NCBI GenBank assembly: GCA_049518775.1
Contig: JBEKRL010000055.1
Coordinates: 1 to 12,549 of the forward strand
Direction of reading: 5' to 3'
Length of the DNA: 12,549 bases
From: Bog-877 sp049518775
GTDB taxonomy: Bacteria > Chloroflexota > Dormibacteria > Aeolococcales > Bog-877
Shown: piece after piece, positions 1-6,698 of the stretch
How the letters are laid out: each line of letters opens with the position of its first letter
How positions within the stretch are numbered: the stretch's first letter is position 1
Translations under genes and position numbers: made by a program
The notes under the pieces: model-generated
The model's input: the letters and a program-made list of their open reading frames with translations, nothing else
What the model was told of the DNA's origin: nothing
Database searches by the model: none

Positions 1-61
1 GGCCGCCGACGCCGCGGGGATGGCCCTGGTTGTAACCGGGCGGCGACACTTCCGGCACTGA
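1..61 (+). CDS. purH: PurH C-terminus (AICAR formyltransferase/IMP cyclohydrolase), 5' partial
   Basis: Only the last 19 codons and the TGA stop (59-61) are in the window, read in the frame that starts at base 2. The peptide is AADAAGMALVVTGRRHFRH. The ending (small residue, G-[MVI]-A-[ML]-[VI]-x-T-x-x-RHFRH) is the well-conserved C-terminus of PurH, the bifunctional enzyme of the last two steps of IMP synthesis (AICAR transformylase and IMP cyclohydrolase, cytosolic). Identification rests on this tail alone, but few other families end in RHFRH. A strong hairpin begins nine bases after the stop, so transcription from purH probably ends here. This gene is the only clear housekeeping anchor in the window. 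Confidence 0.82.
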   Translation, partial: AADAAGMALVVTGRRHFRH

Positions 62-69
62 GGTGCGCC

Positions 70-86
70 CGCGGGAGGGTCCCGCG
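70..86 (+). terminator. Terminator-like hairpin after purH
   Basis: A perfect 7-bp stem (CGCGGGA 70-76 with TCCCGCG 80-86) closes a GGG loop, nine bases after the purH stop. A second perfect stem follows at once (ATCCGC 88-93 with GCGGAT 100-105). There is no T tract, as is common for hairpin terminators in high-GC actinobacteria. The terminator role is inferred from position. Confidence 0.5.
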
Positions 87-854
87 AATCCGCTCGGCGG
101 CGGATACCAGACGGGTGGCGGGTCGGAAGTTCGAATCTCCCCAGGTGATCGCAAGGGAGGCTGCTCTCCGGGCCGGGTGACAACAGCCGGGCTGAAGTTC
201 GGTCGCCGGCTGAACTCGAGCCGAGTCCCACGATCGTCTGGAATGTAGTCAGAAGAGGTTGCAAAGCCCGCGCCCGCGGAAGCATGCTGGCGATGCTCTG
301 GGGCAACGTAGTCAGAACCGGTGCGGTTCCCCCCCCAACTCGTGCTGAGTTCAGCCGTTTCCCGAACTTCGTGGTAGGCAAACGCCGGGCAACCTTCCGA
401 ACCAGTGGCGTTGGCGGCCCCGGCGAGTACCAAATCACGACGACGGCGAGCCGGGCACGAACCGAGCTCTCCTGGTCCGCCCCGGGGCCACCGTCGGACC
501 AAGCCTCGTTCGGCCGACTGGCTGGGGTACCTGGCCTTCAATTTGGGGGCGTCGGATCCGGAGGGGAGTCCTCCTGTGGGCCTGCTCGTGGCACCACAGA
601 CCGCTAGCAGGCCCGGCGTGGAGTGCCTCTCGAACTTGGAGGGGTGATCACGCCTCGGCCGTGGCCACCGGGTGGGACGGACGTGGGCGCTCCTTGGGCC
701 GAGCCTTGGTTTCCGGTTCCAGCCGGTCCGTCTCGGGGCTCCCAGGGCACATCGAAGGTGACGGCTCACGGTGGGTGCGAGGGGAGAAGCCCGTCGATCT
801 CGGCCACCCTTACTGCCCTGGGGACGGCCCCACCGACTTAGGCTTTGTACACGC
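87..854. other. Gene-free, hairpin-rich stretch between purH and the permease gene
   Basis: No reading frame here has family-like content. The short frames present are arginine/serine/proline-rich and end without a plausible N-terminal ribosome site. The first 250 bases are rich in perfect inverted repeats: 88-93 with 100-105, 184-190 (CAGCCGG) with 206-212, and GAACCG 315-320 with CGGTTC 324-329. The decamer GTAGTCAGAA occurs twice (245-254 and 308-317). Bases 119-142 resemble a tRNA T arm, annotated separately. This could be a long leader, a structured RNA or decayed DNA. I could not match it to RNase P RNA, tmRNA, SRP RNA, a group II intron or a cobalamin riboswitch. Confidence 0.4.
119..142 (+). 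repeat. tRNA T-arm-like segment, near-copy of 4940-4963
   Basis: The segment matches 22 of 24 bases with 4940-4963. It contains a TTCGAAT loop (130-136) flanked by GGAAG and CTCCC, with one A-C mismatch in the stem. No matching 5' acceptor strand, D arm or anticodon arm was found upstream, so it is not a complete tRNA. It may be a worn tRNA 3' fragment, such as an old attachment site, or a chance T-arm-like hairpin. Confidence 0.35.
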
Positions 855-2105
855 GTGCCGAGTCCCATCGCCGAGACGCTAGCCGGCCTGCTCCTCATCG
901 CCACGTTGGCGTGCGCCGTCGTTCGCCCCAAGGGGGTGCCGGAGGCCCTGATCGCGGTTCCGGCCGCCGCCGTACTGTTGCTGCTCGGGGTCCTGCCGCT
1001 GGGTCAGGCCGGCGCCGAGGCTAAGAGCCTCGCGCCGACCATCGGCTTCCTCGCCGCGGTCCTCGTCCTCGCCAACATGTGTGATCACTACGGCCTTTTC
1101 GAGGCCGCCGGGTCGTGGATGGCCAGCGGTTCTCGGGGCCGACCGGTCGCGCTCCTCGGGCTGGTGTTCGCGGTCGCGAGCACGGTCACCGCCGTGCTCA
1201 GCCTCGATGCAACCGTGGTGCTGCTGACTCCCGTCGTGTTCGCGACGGTGGCACGGCTTCGGATACGGGCCAAGCCGCACGTGTACGCGTGCACCCACCT
1301 GGCCAACTCGGCCTCCCTGCTCCTGCCCGTCTCCAACCTCACCAACCTCTTGGCGTTCAGTGCCAGTGGGCTGTCTTTCATTCGCTTCGGAGCGACCATG
1401 GCGCTGCCGTGGTTGGCGGCGATCGGCGTTGAGTGGTTGGTGCTGCGGAGATTCTTCGCTGCCGATCTCGTCGGACGCGGGGAGACGGCCGTCGGGACAC
1501 CACGGCCGGTCCCTGTCTTCGCCTGCGTGGTGGTGCTGCTCACGCTCATCGGGTTCTTCGTGACATCGCTGTTCCACGTCGCTCCCGCGTTTGCAGCCCT
1601 CGGTGGTGCCTTGGCCCTCGCCGTACCAGCCACGGCCAGCCGGCGCGTGGCAGTCAGTGATGTTGGCCTCGCGCTCGAAGTCCCCTTCCTCGCCTTCGTG
1701 CTGGCCCTGGGGCTCATCGTGAAGGCCGTCTCGATTCACGGGCTCGGCTCACTCGTCACCCACCTCATGCCGGGGGGGACCTCACTGGGCTCGCTCCTGC
1801 TCATTGCGGTCGTCGCGGCCGTGCTCGCCAACCTCATCAACAACCTCCCGGCTGTGCTTCTCCTTCTCCCGGCGGCGGCCGCCGTCGGTGCGGGGCCAGT
1901 TCTCGCGGTTCTCATCGGCGTCAACACCGGGCCCAACCTGACCTATGTGGGGTCGCTGGCCACCCTGCTCTGGAGGCGTGTCCTCCGCCAGCGAGGGGAG
2001 GAGCTCCCCATCATGGAGTTCATGCGCCTGGGCGCCATCACCGTGCCCCCCGTACTGATCGCGGCTACGGTAACCCTCTGGATCTCCTTGCGCTTCGTGG
2101 GATGA
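855..2105 (+). CDS. ArsB/SLC13-type inner-membrane permease
   Basis: A 416-residue polytopic membrane protein of the ArsB / ion-transporter superfamily, close in size to the 429 residues of E. coli ArsB. Family signatures seen are SLDATVVLLTPVV near the first third, LANSASLLLPVSNLTNLLAF in the middle, and ANLINNLPAVLLLLPAAA followed by GVNTGPNLTYVGSLATLLW near the C-terminus. The NLT and NNLPA segments are typical of the re-entrant regions of this fold. The expected role is export of arsenite or antimonite, or of another anion; substrate cannot be read from sequence. I chose the GTG at 855 because similarity begins at its VPSPIAETLAG. The frame is open further up (to 771), but that extension is arginine-rich and not family-like. 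No clear ribosome site precedes 855. The stop overlaps the next gene's ATG (ATGA, 2102-2105), so the two are co-translated. No arsR, arsC or arsA is nearby. Confidence 0.85.
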   Translation: MPSPIAETLAGLLLIATLACAVVRPKGVPEALIAVPAAAVLLLLGVLPLGQAGAEAKSLAPTIGFLAAVLVLANMCDHYGLFEAAGSWMASGSRGRPVALLGLVFAVASTVTAVLSLDATVVLLTPVVFATVARLRIRAKPHVYACTHLANSASLLLPVSNLTNLLAFSASGLSFIRFGATMALPWLAAIGVEWLVLRRFFAADLVGRGETAVGTPRPVPVFACVVVLLTLIGFFVTSLFHVAPAFAALGGALALAVPATASRRVAVSDVGLALEVPFLAFVLALGLIVKAVSIHGLGSLVTHLMPGGTSLGSLLLIAVVAAVLANLINNLPAVLLLLPAAAAVGAGPVLAVLIGVNTGPNLTYVGSLATLLWRRVLRQRGEELPIMEFMRLGAITVPPVLIAATVTLWISLRFVG

Positions 2106-2602
2106 TGAACCCCGTGCGGGTCGTCGTCTGGCTGGTCGAGGGAACGTGGCAGGGTTGCCTCGACGCGGCCGCCCAGAGCCTTCCTTCAGGCGCCCGCGTC
2201 GCGCTTCTTCACGTCACGCCATCCGATGTCACCGAGGTTGCCGAGGCGGCGTCGGCCGGCCTGCTGGGGCGGTCTTTTCGGGGACGCCAGCCCACCCGCC
2301 AGTTCCAGGACGTTGCAGAGGAGGCGGCCTCGGAGTTGCTCGCCGCCGCGGCGGCGCGGCTCGGCCGTGAGGACGTGGAGCTCATCCATCGTCAGGGACG
2401 GGTCGAGCGCGAGGTTGTCCGCGCCGTCGCCGAGGACGTCGACCTCCTGGTGGTAGCGCGCGACGGTGACCACTCCCGCCTGGGTCCGCGCAGCTTGGGT
2501 CTGGCCACGCGGTTCGTGGTCGACCACGCTCCTTGTGCGGTGCTGCTGGTATGGCCGGATCAGCCACCGGGCATCGAGTCGATGCCGCCGCTGCCTCACT
2601 GA
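2102..2602 (+). CDS. Universal stress protein (UspA) family, divergent
   Basis: A 166-residue single-domain protein of Usp length, cytosolic, with no signal peptide or TM segment. The fold is recognisable from the N-terminal strand (PVRVVVWLVEG), the ALLHVTPSDV strand, the DVDLLVVARDGDHSRLG segment and the C-terminal RFVVDHAPCAVLLVWP strand, all standard Usp landmarks. The ATP-binding motif G-2x-G-9x-G-[ST] is altered: after SRLGPRSLG comes LATR instead of S/T, and the usual N-terminal DGS is EGT. ATP binding is therefore doubtful. Translation starts at ATG 2102 or at the second ATG, 2105; the first overlaps the stop of the permease gene. That overlap suggests the Usp acts as a regulatory or sensing partner of the permease, which is inference. 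The gene ends facing the DUF347 gene on the opposite strand. Confidence 0.85.
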   Translation: MMNPVRVVVWLVEGTWQGCLDAAAQSLPSGARVALLHVTPSDVTEVAEAASAGLLGRSFRGRQPTRQFQDVAEEAASELLAAAAARLGREDVELIHRQGRVEREVVRAVAEDVDLLVVARDGDHSRLGPRSLGLATRFVVDHAPCAVLLVWPDQPPGIESMPPLPH

Positions 2603-2832
2603 TACTGGCGGCTGTCGGGCCCGGGCTGAACTCCCGCCCGCACTGACCTGGAAGGCCCTATGGATGCCGGCCGGGAGGGCCGCCGAGTCGGCGCCTCGGA
2701 GCGGGCTTGTTGGGCCCGGAATGGGCTGACGGAGCCCCCCTCGGGAAGTTGGGTCCTCCCCGGGGCTGTGCGGGTGAGTGGTGAGGACACCCGATGACTT
2801 CGCCTGCCACGGCTGCGCCGCCCAACCAAGCC

Positions 2833-2848
2833 GTCCGGCTTACCGGAC
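2833..2848. terminator. Palindromic hairpin between convergent genes
   Basis: A perfect 6-bp stem (GTCCGG 2833-2838 with CCGGAC 2843-2848) closes the tetraloop CTTA. It touches the stop codon of the minus-strand DUF347 gene (stop 2848-2850) and lies about 230 bases after the Usp stop. Being palindromic it could act on transcripts of both convergent units. No T tract follows on either strand. The 2603-2832 spacer holds no supported gene. Confidence 0.45.
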
Positions 2849-3645
2849 TAGGGGCTTTGCAATGGGGATGTCTGGACATCCGCCTTGCTGACCGCCAGGT
2901 AGGCCACCACTCCGGCGATCACTGCGGCGAACACCACCGCAACCAAGCCGTCGCCCAGGCCGAGCCCGGTGAGAGGCTTGGGCTTGCCCAACCCGTCCGC
3001 AATGGAGGCACCCAGTGGCCGCGTGGCCACATAGGCGAGCCAGAAGCAGAGGACGGCGTTCCAACGCAGCCAGCGGTACCCGATGGCGGGGATCGCGATC
3101 AGCGCCGCGAACAGTGCCGCCGAGGGGAAGTACCCCAGTCCCAAGGTGGACGCGGTGAAATCCCCGAGAGCCGTTCCCATGGCGAAGGTGGCAACCACTG
3201 CGGCCCAGTAGAAGGTCTCCCGCCGCGCCGTGTCGACGGTGTGGATCGAGAGGGTCCCCTCCACGTATCGCCAAGTGGCGAATACGGTGATCAGCACCAC
3301 CGCGTAGAAGGTGGTCGAGACGGGGTAGGCGACCCCGAGGGCTACATGCACGACGTCCGCCGCCATGGTCCCGAACACACCGACCATGACCACAGCAAAC
3401 CAGTAGCTCCAGGCCAGGTACCGCGCCATCCGGAACTGGATGACCAGGGCCACGAGGAAGCCGGTAAAGCCGAGCAGCACCGCCAGCACCGGAGGCATGG
3501 AGTGGACCAGAGCGTCGGAGGTGGCCTCGCCCATGGCGGTCGAAAGGCCCTTCACGGCCCAGAAGTAGGCAGTGATCTGGGGAACGCGGAGCGCACCCCT
3601 TCCGGTCAGCCAGGCCCAGCGGTCCGCTTCCGGGAGGTGCAGCAC
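2848..3645 (-). CDS. DUF347/COG4705-type polytopic membrane protein
   Basis: A 265-residue hydrophobic protein matching the DUF347 repeat family (COG4705, uncharacterised membrane-anchored protein). The function of the family is unknown to me. Four copies of a G-x4-D motif sit at intervals of about 55-65 residues: GEATSD (39-44), GTMAAD (92-97), GTALGD (157-162) and GASIAD (212-217). They fit the four internal repeats of the family, each near a membrane-helix boundary. Other landmarks are VPQITAYFW near the start, EGTLSIH (129-135) and FWLAYVATRPLGAS. The start is the GTG at 3645, the only usable start after an in-frame TAG just upstream; its ribosome site is weak. The first 20 residues are not obviously conserved. 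The gene stands alone, convergent with the Usp gene. Acidic residues repeated inside the membrane suggest a cation- or metabolite-handling role, but this is conjecture. Confidence 0.82.
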   Translation of the reverse strand: MLHLPEADRWAWLTGRGALRVPQITAYFWAVKGLSTAMGEATSDALVHSMPPVLAVLLGFTGFLVALVIQFRMARYLAWSYWFAVVMVGVFGTMAADVVHVALGVAYPVSTTFYAVVLITVFATWRYVEGTLSIHTVDTARRETFYWAAVVATFAMGTALGDFTASTLGLGYFPSAALFAALIAIPAIGYRWLRWNAVLCFWLAYVATRPLGASIADGLGKPKPLTGLGLGDGLVAVVFAAVIAGVVAYLAVSKADVQTSPLQSP

Positions 3646-3987
3646 CCGGACACTCTATTGGATTCCCTTCAGGGCCACCTGGCGCGGCCCCTCACCGCCG
3701 TGGCGACGCTGGTAATCGTCTTCACCACCACCTCGCGGCGGGGCACGCTGTGGCGGTCCGCATTGGTGCCCCTGCCCGAAAGCGGCGCCCAGCGCCTCGA
3801 TCTCCGATCCGGTAGCTGGCGCATCGTGCGAGTGCCGATGAGACCGCCACCGCCGGTCTCCACAACGTGGTGTACGTTCTGGTGACCGGAGGCTCGAGCT
3901 CCACCAGCTCCTGGTTTTCACCCGTCGCTGTGGCTGCGGCTGCGCCGGCTCCTGGCGGGGTCCTGCTGGTGGTGGAGGTGTTCCTAA
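3646..3987. other. Stretch without a supported gene
   Basis: This lies between the start of the minus-strand DUF347 gene and the glycosyltransferase remnant. The promoter of the DUF347 gene should be in its first part, but no convincing -35/-10 pair was seen. A short hydrophobic stretch read from about 3890 to 3985 might be further decayed sequence of the glycosyltransferase, but I could not align it to the family. Confidence 0.35.
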
Positions 3988-4704
3988 CGCGGCGCTAGGC
4001 CCACCGAGCGACTGCTTCCCTGGGTCTGGCTGGCCACGCTGCTCCTCTGCCACGTGCTTCCCAACCGTGCCTGTGCCCACTTCCTGCTGCCGGCCATGCC
4101 GGCCCGCGGCGCTCCTGGTGGCCAGGGGGCACATGCCGGATCGGCGGAGGTGGCGCAGCCGAGCCGGGCTGGCCGGGGCGACGCTGCTCGGGTCGGGCCT
4201 GGTCGTCGGCTACCTGTGGGTCGGTCTCGTCGGCACAGCTGTCAGCAGCGGCAGCCTCTTCACCATCAGGCTGACCGGGAAGTACTACCCGGCCTTCGTG
4301 GGCTGGCTCACCGGCGAGGTCAGCGAAACCTCGTACGTGATGCACTGTGCCCCGCGTGCCCTGGAGGAGCACGGCGCGGTGGTCTGGATTCGCCAGAACC
4401 ACCTGGCCGCCTCCACCGCCGTGATCTGGTCGCCGGATGCCTGGGCCTGCCTGCTCAGAAGACTCGAGCCGATCCTGCCGAGCCCACCATCTACATGAAC
4501 TCGTCCCTACTCGGCCCCAACACGCTCCTCCGGCGGATCAGCCGAGAGCGTCCAGCGGTGGTGATCGTCACCAGCGACTCCTACACCCAGTACGGCCACA
4601 TCGTGCCGCTGCTGCGACGCGACTACACCGAGGTCCAGGCATCGACCAACTGGGAGCTCTGGGTCCGGTCTAGTGTCGCCGCACGGGTTCTGACGGGGAC
4701 CTAA
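3988..4704 (+). pseudogene. Frameshifted C-terminal remnant of a polytopic glycosyltransferase
   Basis: Three stretches in two frames together resemble the C-terminal third of membrane glycosyltransferases of the GT39/mannosyltransferase kind. The first, about 4009-4100, gives LLPWVWLATLLLCHVLPN and then ACAHFLLPAMPA, like the usual YPHYLLQ-type helix. In the next frame, about 4100-4490, come LTGKYYPAFVGWLTGEVS, ALEEHGAVVWIRQN and TAVIWSPDAW. Back in the first frame, to the TAA at 4702-4704, come IYMNSSLLGPN, RPAVVIVTSDSYTQYG and STNWELWVR. The first frame stays open from 3988 to 4704, so a 216-residue frame exists, but its middle part is nonsense. The N-terminal catalytic half is missing. 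Two compensating indels indicate decay; assembly errors are the alternative. The family match is from memory of its patterns, so the exact GT class is uncertain. Confidence 0.6.
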
Positions 4705-4892
4705 GCCCGAACCGTCTGGGCGCCGATATCGAGGCCGGGCGGTCGGGCCCCTTAGTTCGTGCCGCTGTGCGGCCTCCAAGCGTCGGAAGGTAGCGACCCC
4801 GACCCAAGCACCCCGAGGGCTGGGGCCTGCGCCGGAACTCGAACGGGGAGGGGAGAGCAGAACTGAGAACCTCGCGGGCCACGTTCGCGCCC
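4705..4892. other. Short spacer without a gene
   Basis: This lies between the glycosyltransferase remnant and the tRNA-like sequence. No open frame with family-like content, ribosome site or clear hairpin terminator was found on either strand. Confidence 0.4.
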
Positions 4893-4970
4893 CCTGAGGT
4901 GGGGCTCGCTGCGTCCAGGACGGGGTGCCTTGCGCACCGCGGGTCGGGAGTTCGAGTCTCCCCCTCGGCT
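4893..4970 (+). pseudogene. tRNA-Leu(CAG)-like sequence lacking a D arm
   Basis: The acceptor strands CCTGAGG (4893-4899) and CCTCGGC (4963-4969) pair at six of seven positions, including one G-T; only the outermost C-C fails. T8 and G9 follow (4900-4901). The anticodon arm is CTGCG (4909-4913), loop TCCAGGA (4914-4920), CGGGG (4921-4925), with CAG at positions 34-36 and G37, as in tRNA-Leu; its stem has one mismatch and position 33 is C instead of the near-universal T. A 20-base variable region (4926-4945) suits a class II tRNA. The T arm is perfect: GGGAG (4946-4950), TTCGAGT, CTCCC (4958-4962). The D arm is reduced to about seven bases (4902-4908). No CCA is encoded. A functional tRNA is unlikely; a decayed tRNA-Leu or an attachment-site remnant fits better. 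Confidence 0.5.
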
Positions 4971-5390
4971 CCCGCTTCCGGCCTCGGAACTGCCCGCCAC
5001 AGGCCGCCGAAATCAAGCTCAGCCGATCAACTGGTGGGGCGCCAAGCAGGTCAGGGATCAGGCCCGAGGGGCGCAGCAGCCGTGGCGCGGTGGCGTGGGA
5101 GTCCAGGGTTGAGCGGGCATCTAAAGGGCCTGGACCCCTACGCACGGGTCGGAGCGACCGCAATCCGACGTGCTCTGGACACCTTCGGTGCGGATGGGTG
5201 GGGGTTGGTCGCAACTCACGCCCCTCCGCCGCGCTGCGCCCGTCCAGGACGGAATTGGCCGGCAAGCCATCGCTGAGGTCACGGTCCCATCGACGGCAAT
5301 CGATTGCTGCGCTTGGTGGTACGATCTCGGGTGGTGCTGGCGGGGTGGTGGTCGAGCCCACTGGCAGGGGTTTGGGGAGGTGGACGCGGG
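4971..5390. other. Upstream region of the secreted-protein gene
   Basis: No supported gene lies in this 420-base stretch. It contains a 12-bp perfect palindrome (5296-5307), listed separately, and a possible -10 hexamer TACGAT (5320-5325) about 65 bases before the ATG at 5391, without a well-spaced -35. A promoter for the secreted-protein gene is expected here. Confidence 0.35.
5296..5307. promoter_or_regulatory. 12-bp palindrome, candidate operator upstream of secreted-protein gene
   Basis: GCAATCGATTGC is a perfect palindrome, AT-rich at its core in a GC-rich background. Its centre lies about 90 bases before the ATG at 5391 and just before a -10-like TACGAT. The first 11 bases recur at 11878-11888 upstream of the membrane-protein gene at 12025. 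It may be a shared regulator binding site; this rests on the palindrome and its repetition only. Confidence 0.35.
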
Positions 5391-5993
5391 ATGCGGTTGG
5401 TGGCGGCAGTCATGGCGGCGCTGTTCGCGGTGGGGATGATGTCCATCGGATCGACGGTGAGCGCCGGGTTTGTCCAGGTGTCGACGCGGCCGAGCGCTCA
5501 GACCCCGGCTGTGGCTCACGCGATCATGCTGGGTCACAAGAAGAAGGCCAGGAAGCGCAGGAAGGCCAAGGTGACCAACACGGCCAACTTCAACTCGTGC
5601 TCGGTTGTGACCCAGGCCGAGGCGGGCAGCGCGATCGGAGAGTCCGTGGCCCCGGGGATTATCGGCAACGCCACCGTCGAGGGGGGTCTCGCCTGCGTCT
5701 TCTATGGGCCTTCGGCGCCTGCCCCCCACACGCCGAACGTGGCCCAAACCGACACCGTCCGGGTGGTCGTGGTCGAGGGCTCTGACGCCGTGACCTGGTA
5801 CAACGACTACAAGTCCAAGGTCAGTCCCCAGCCGATCACCGGTTATGGTGACCAGGCCTACTACGACGGCTATGCTTCTCTGAGCGTGCTCAAGGGCGAC
5901 TACTACCTCCGGGTCGCCGTCGCCCCCGCGGACGCTCCGCCGTCCCTGGCCGACGAGGAGCAGCTCGCGACTGCCATCCTGCCGAAGTTGTAG
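5391..5993 (+). CDS. Secreted protein with DUF3558-like Cys pattern
   Basis: A 200-residue protein with a signal peptide: hydrophobic core LVAAVMAALFAVGMMSIG, then a likely signal peptidase I site after STVSA (residue 25). There is no lipobox cysteine, so it is probably secreted rather than lipid-anchored. The mature part starts with a disordered stretch and a very basic cluster (residues 49-60, HKKKARKRRKAK). A compact domain follows that opens with NFNSCSVVTQAEAGSAIGE and has a second cysteine (GLACVFY, C102). Cysteine, a TxxEA helix with following G, then a second cysteine before an aromatic residue resembles the DUF3558/DUF5642 class of actinobacterial secreted proteins. C70 and C102 probably form a disulfide. 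The ATG at 5391 is chosen over the upstream ATG at 5304 because GGGGAGG (5374-5380) lies ten bases before it and the signal peptide begins there. Function unknown. Confidence 0.75.
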   Translation: MRLVAAVMAALFAVGMMSIGSTVSAGFVQVSTRPSAQTPAVAHAIMLGHKKKARKRRKAKVTNTANFNSCSVVTQAEAGSAIGESVAPGIIGNATVEGGLACVFYGPSAPAPHTPNVAQTDTVRVVVVEGSDAVTWYNDYKSKVSPQPITGYGDQAYYDGYASLSVLKGDYYLRVAVAPADAPPSLADEEQLATAILPKL

Positions 5994-6018
5994 TCGATAC
6001 AGCCCCAAGCGGGAGCGG

Positions 6019-6045
6019 CTGGCCCATTCGGCGAATTCGGGCCAG
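6019..6045 (+). terminator. Hairpin after secreted-protein gene
   Basis: CTGGCCC (6019-6025) pairs perfectly with GGGCCAG (6039-6045), and an inner stem ATTC (6026-6029) pairs with GAAT (6033-6036), leaving a two-base bulge. It begins 25 bases after the stop at 5993. No T tract follows. The position and strength fit a factor-independent terminator of high-GC type. Confidence 0.55.
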
Positions 6046-6698
6046 TTGGCGCGGCGACCCACCAGAGAGCGCGGTGCTGCCCTGGGGACCTAGCCTCGCC
6101 ATCGCTAAGGGCGGCGAGGCGGCCTCCTTCGCGGATTTGGTGAGCGGGCCGACAGACGTCCGTGCAACGGTCATACTCGGCCCAGGCCCACAGCGGATCT
6201 TGAAGTCCGACATGTCCCTCCGCTGGGCTCCCCGCGGCGGGCCTCCACGTCAGCGGTCCAGGTGGGCGGAGGGCCCCGTCCCCTCCGGACCAACCCGGCA
6301 ACCCGCGAGATGGAGCACGGCAGCGTCGTCAACTGTCAGCAGTTTGCTATCATTCTGGGAGCGGCTGGGGGCACGAGCTAGATGGCTGCTGACGCTCGCA
6401 CCTCCCTAACGGTGCGCCCCCGGCCGCCGTCAACGGTTCGCGTCGTGGCCACCCAGTGCCGCTCCTGGGCCTGAGCCTCCGTGGAGGGGCAGTGCCGCGA
6501 GGGACATGAGGGCCCACCGCGGCGGGCGCTTTGCTCGCGCTGCCGTCAGGGGACGGCGCTGCCGGCTCAGCTCTGCAAAACCTGCCGGGAGTAGCTGGAG
6601 TACCGACGGCGGGGGCCGCTACCGCATTTCGCTGGACCGCTGCCTGCCCGAGGTCCGTCACGACAGACGTGGCGCGACCCAGCCAGCACCGGGGCGCG
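6046..6698. other. Gene-free stretch with a strong inverted repeat
   Basis: No convincing gene was seen on either strand; the longer frames are Arg/Pro/Ala/Ser-rich shadows. GCCTCGCC (6093-6100) and GGCGAGGC (6113-6120) form a perfect 8-bp stem with a 12-base loop. GCCGTC (6542-6547) and GACGGC (6552-6557) form a 6-bp stem with an AGGG loop. The region separates the secreted-protein gene from the 3' end of the minus-strand 33-residue gene, so either hairpin could be a terminator. Confidence 0.35.

Noticed and set aside
63..330. Group II intron 5' end (GTGCG at 63-67 followed by hairpins)
   Set aside because: No domain V hairpin with its AGC and GAAA features and no intron-encoded reverse transcriptase were found in the window; GTGCG directly follows the purH stop and can be chance.
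879..1739. Long minus-strand open frame (286 residues) antisense to the permease gene
   Set aside because: Composition is His/Gln/Glu/Arg-rich as expected of a shadow of a hydrophobic GC-rich gene. The plus strand has clear family motifs.
2794..3885. Plus-strand open frame of 363 residues opposite the DUF347 gene
   Set aside because: It is antisense to a gene with strong family motifs; the translated text is Gly/His/Arg/Gln-rich with no hydrophobic or domain pattern.
4507..5361. Minus-strand frame of 284 residues with RGRLELPTRG
   Set aside because: That string is the well-known artefact of translating the complement of a tRNA T arm; here it arises from 4946-4962. No other protein-like content.
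5121..6062. Minus-strand frame of 313 residues
   Set aside because: It is antisense to the secreted-protein gene, which has a ribosome site and signal peptide.
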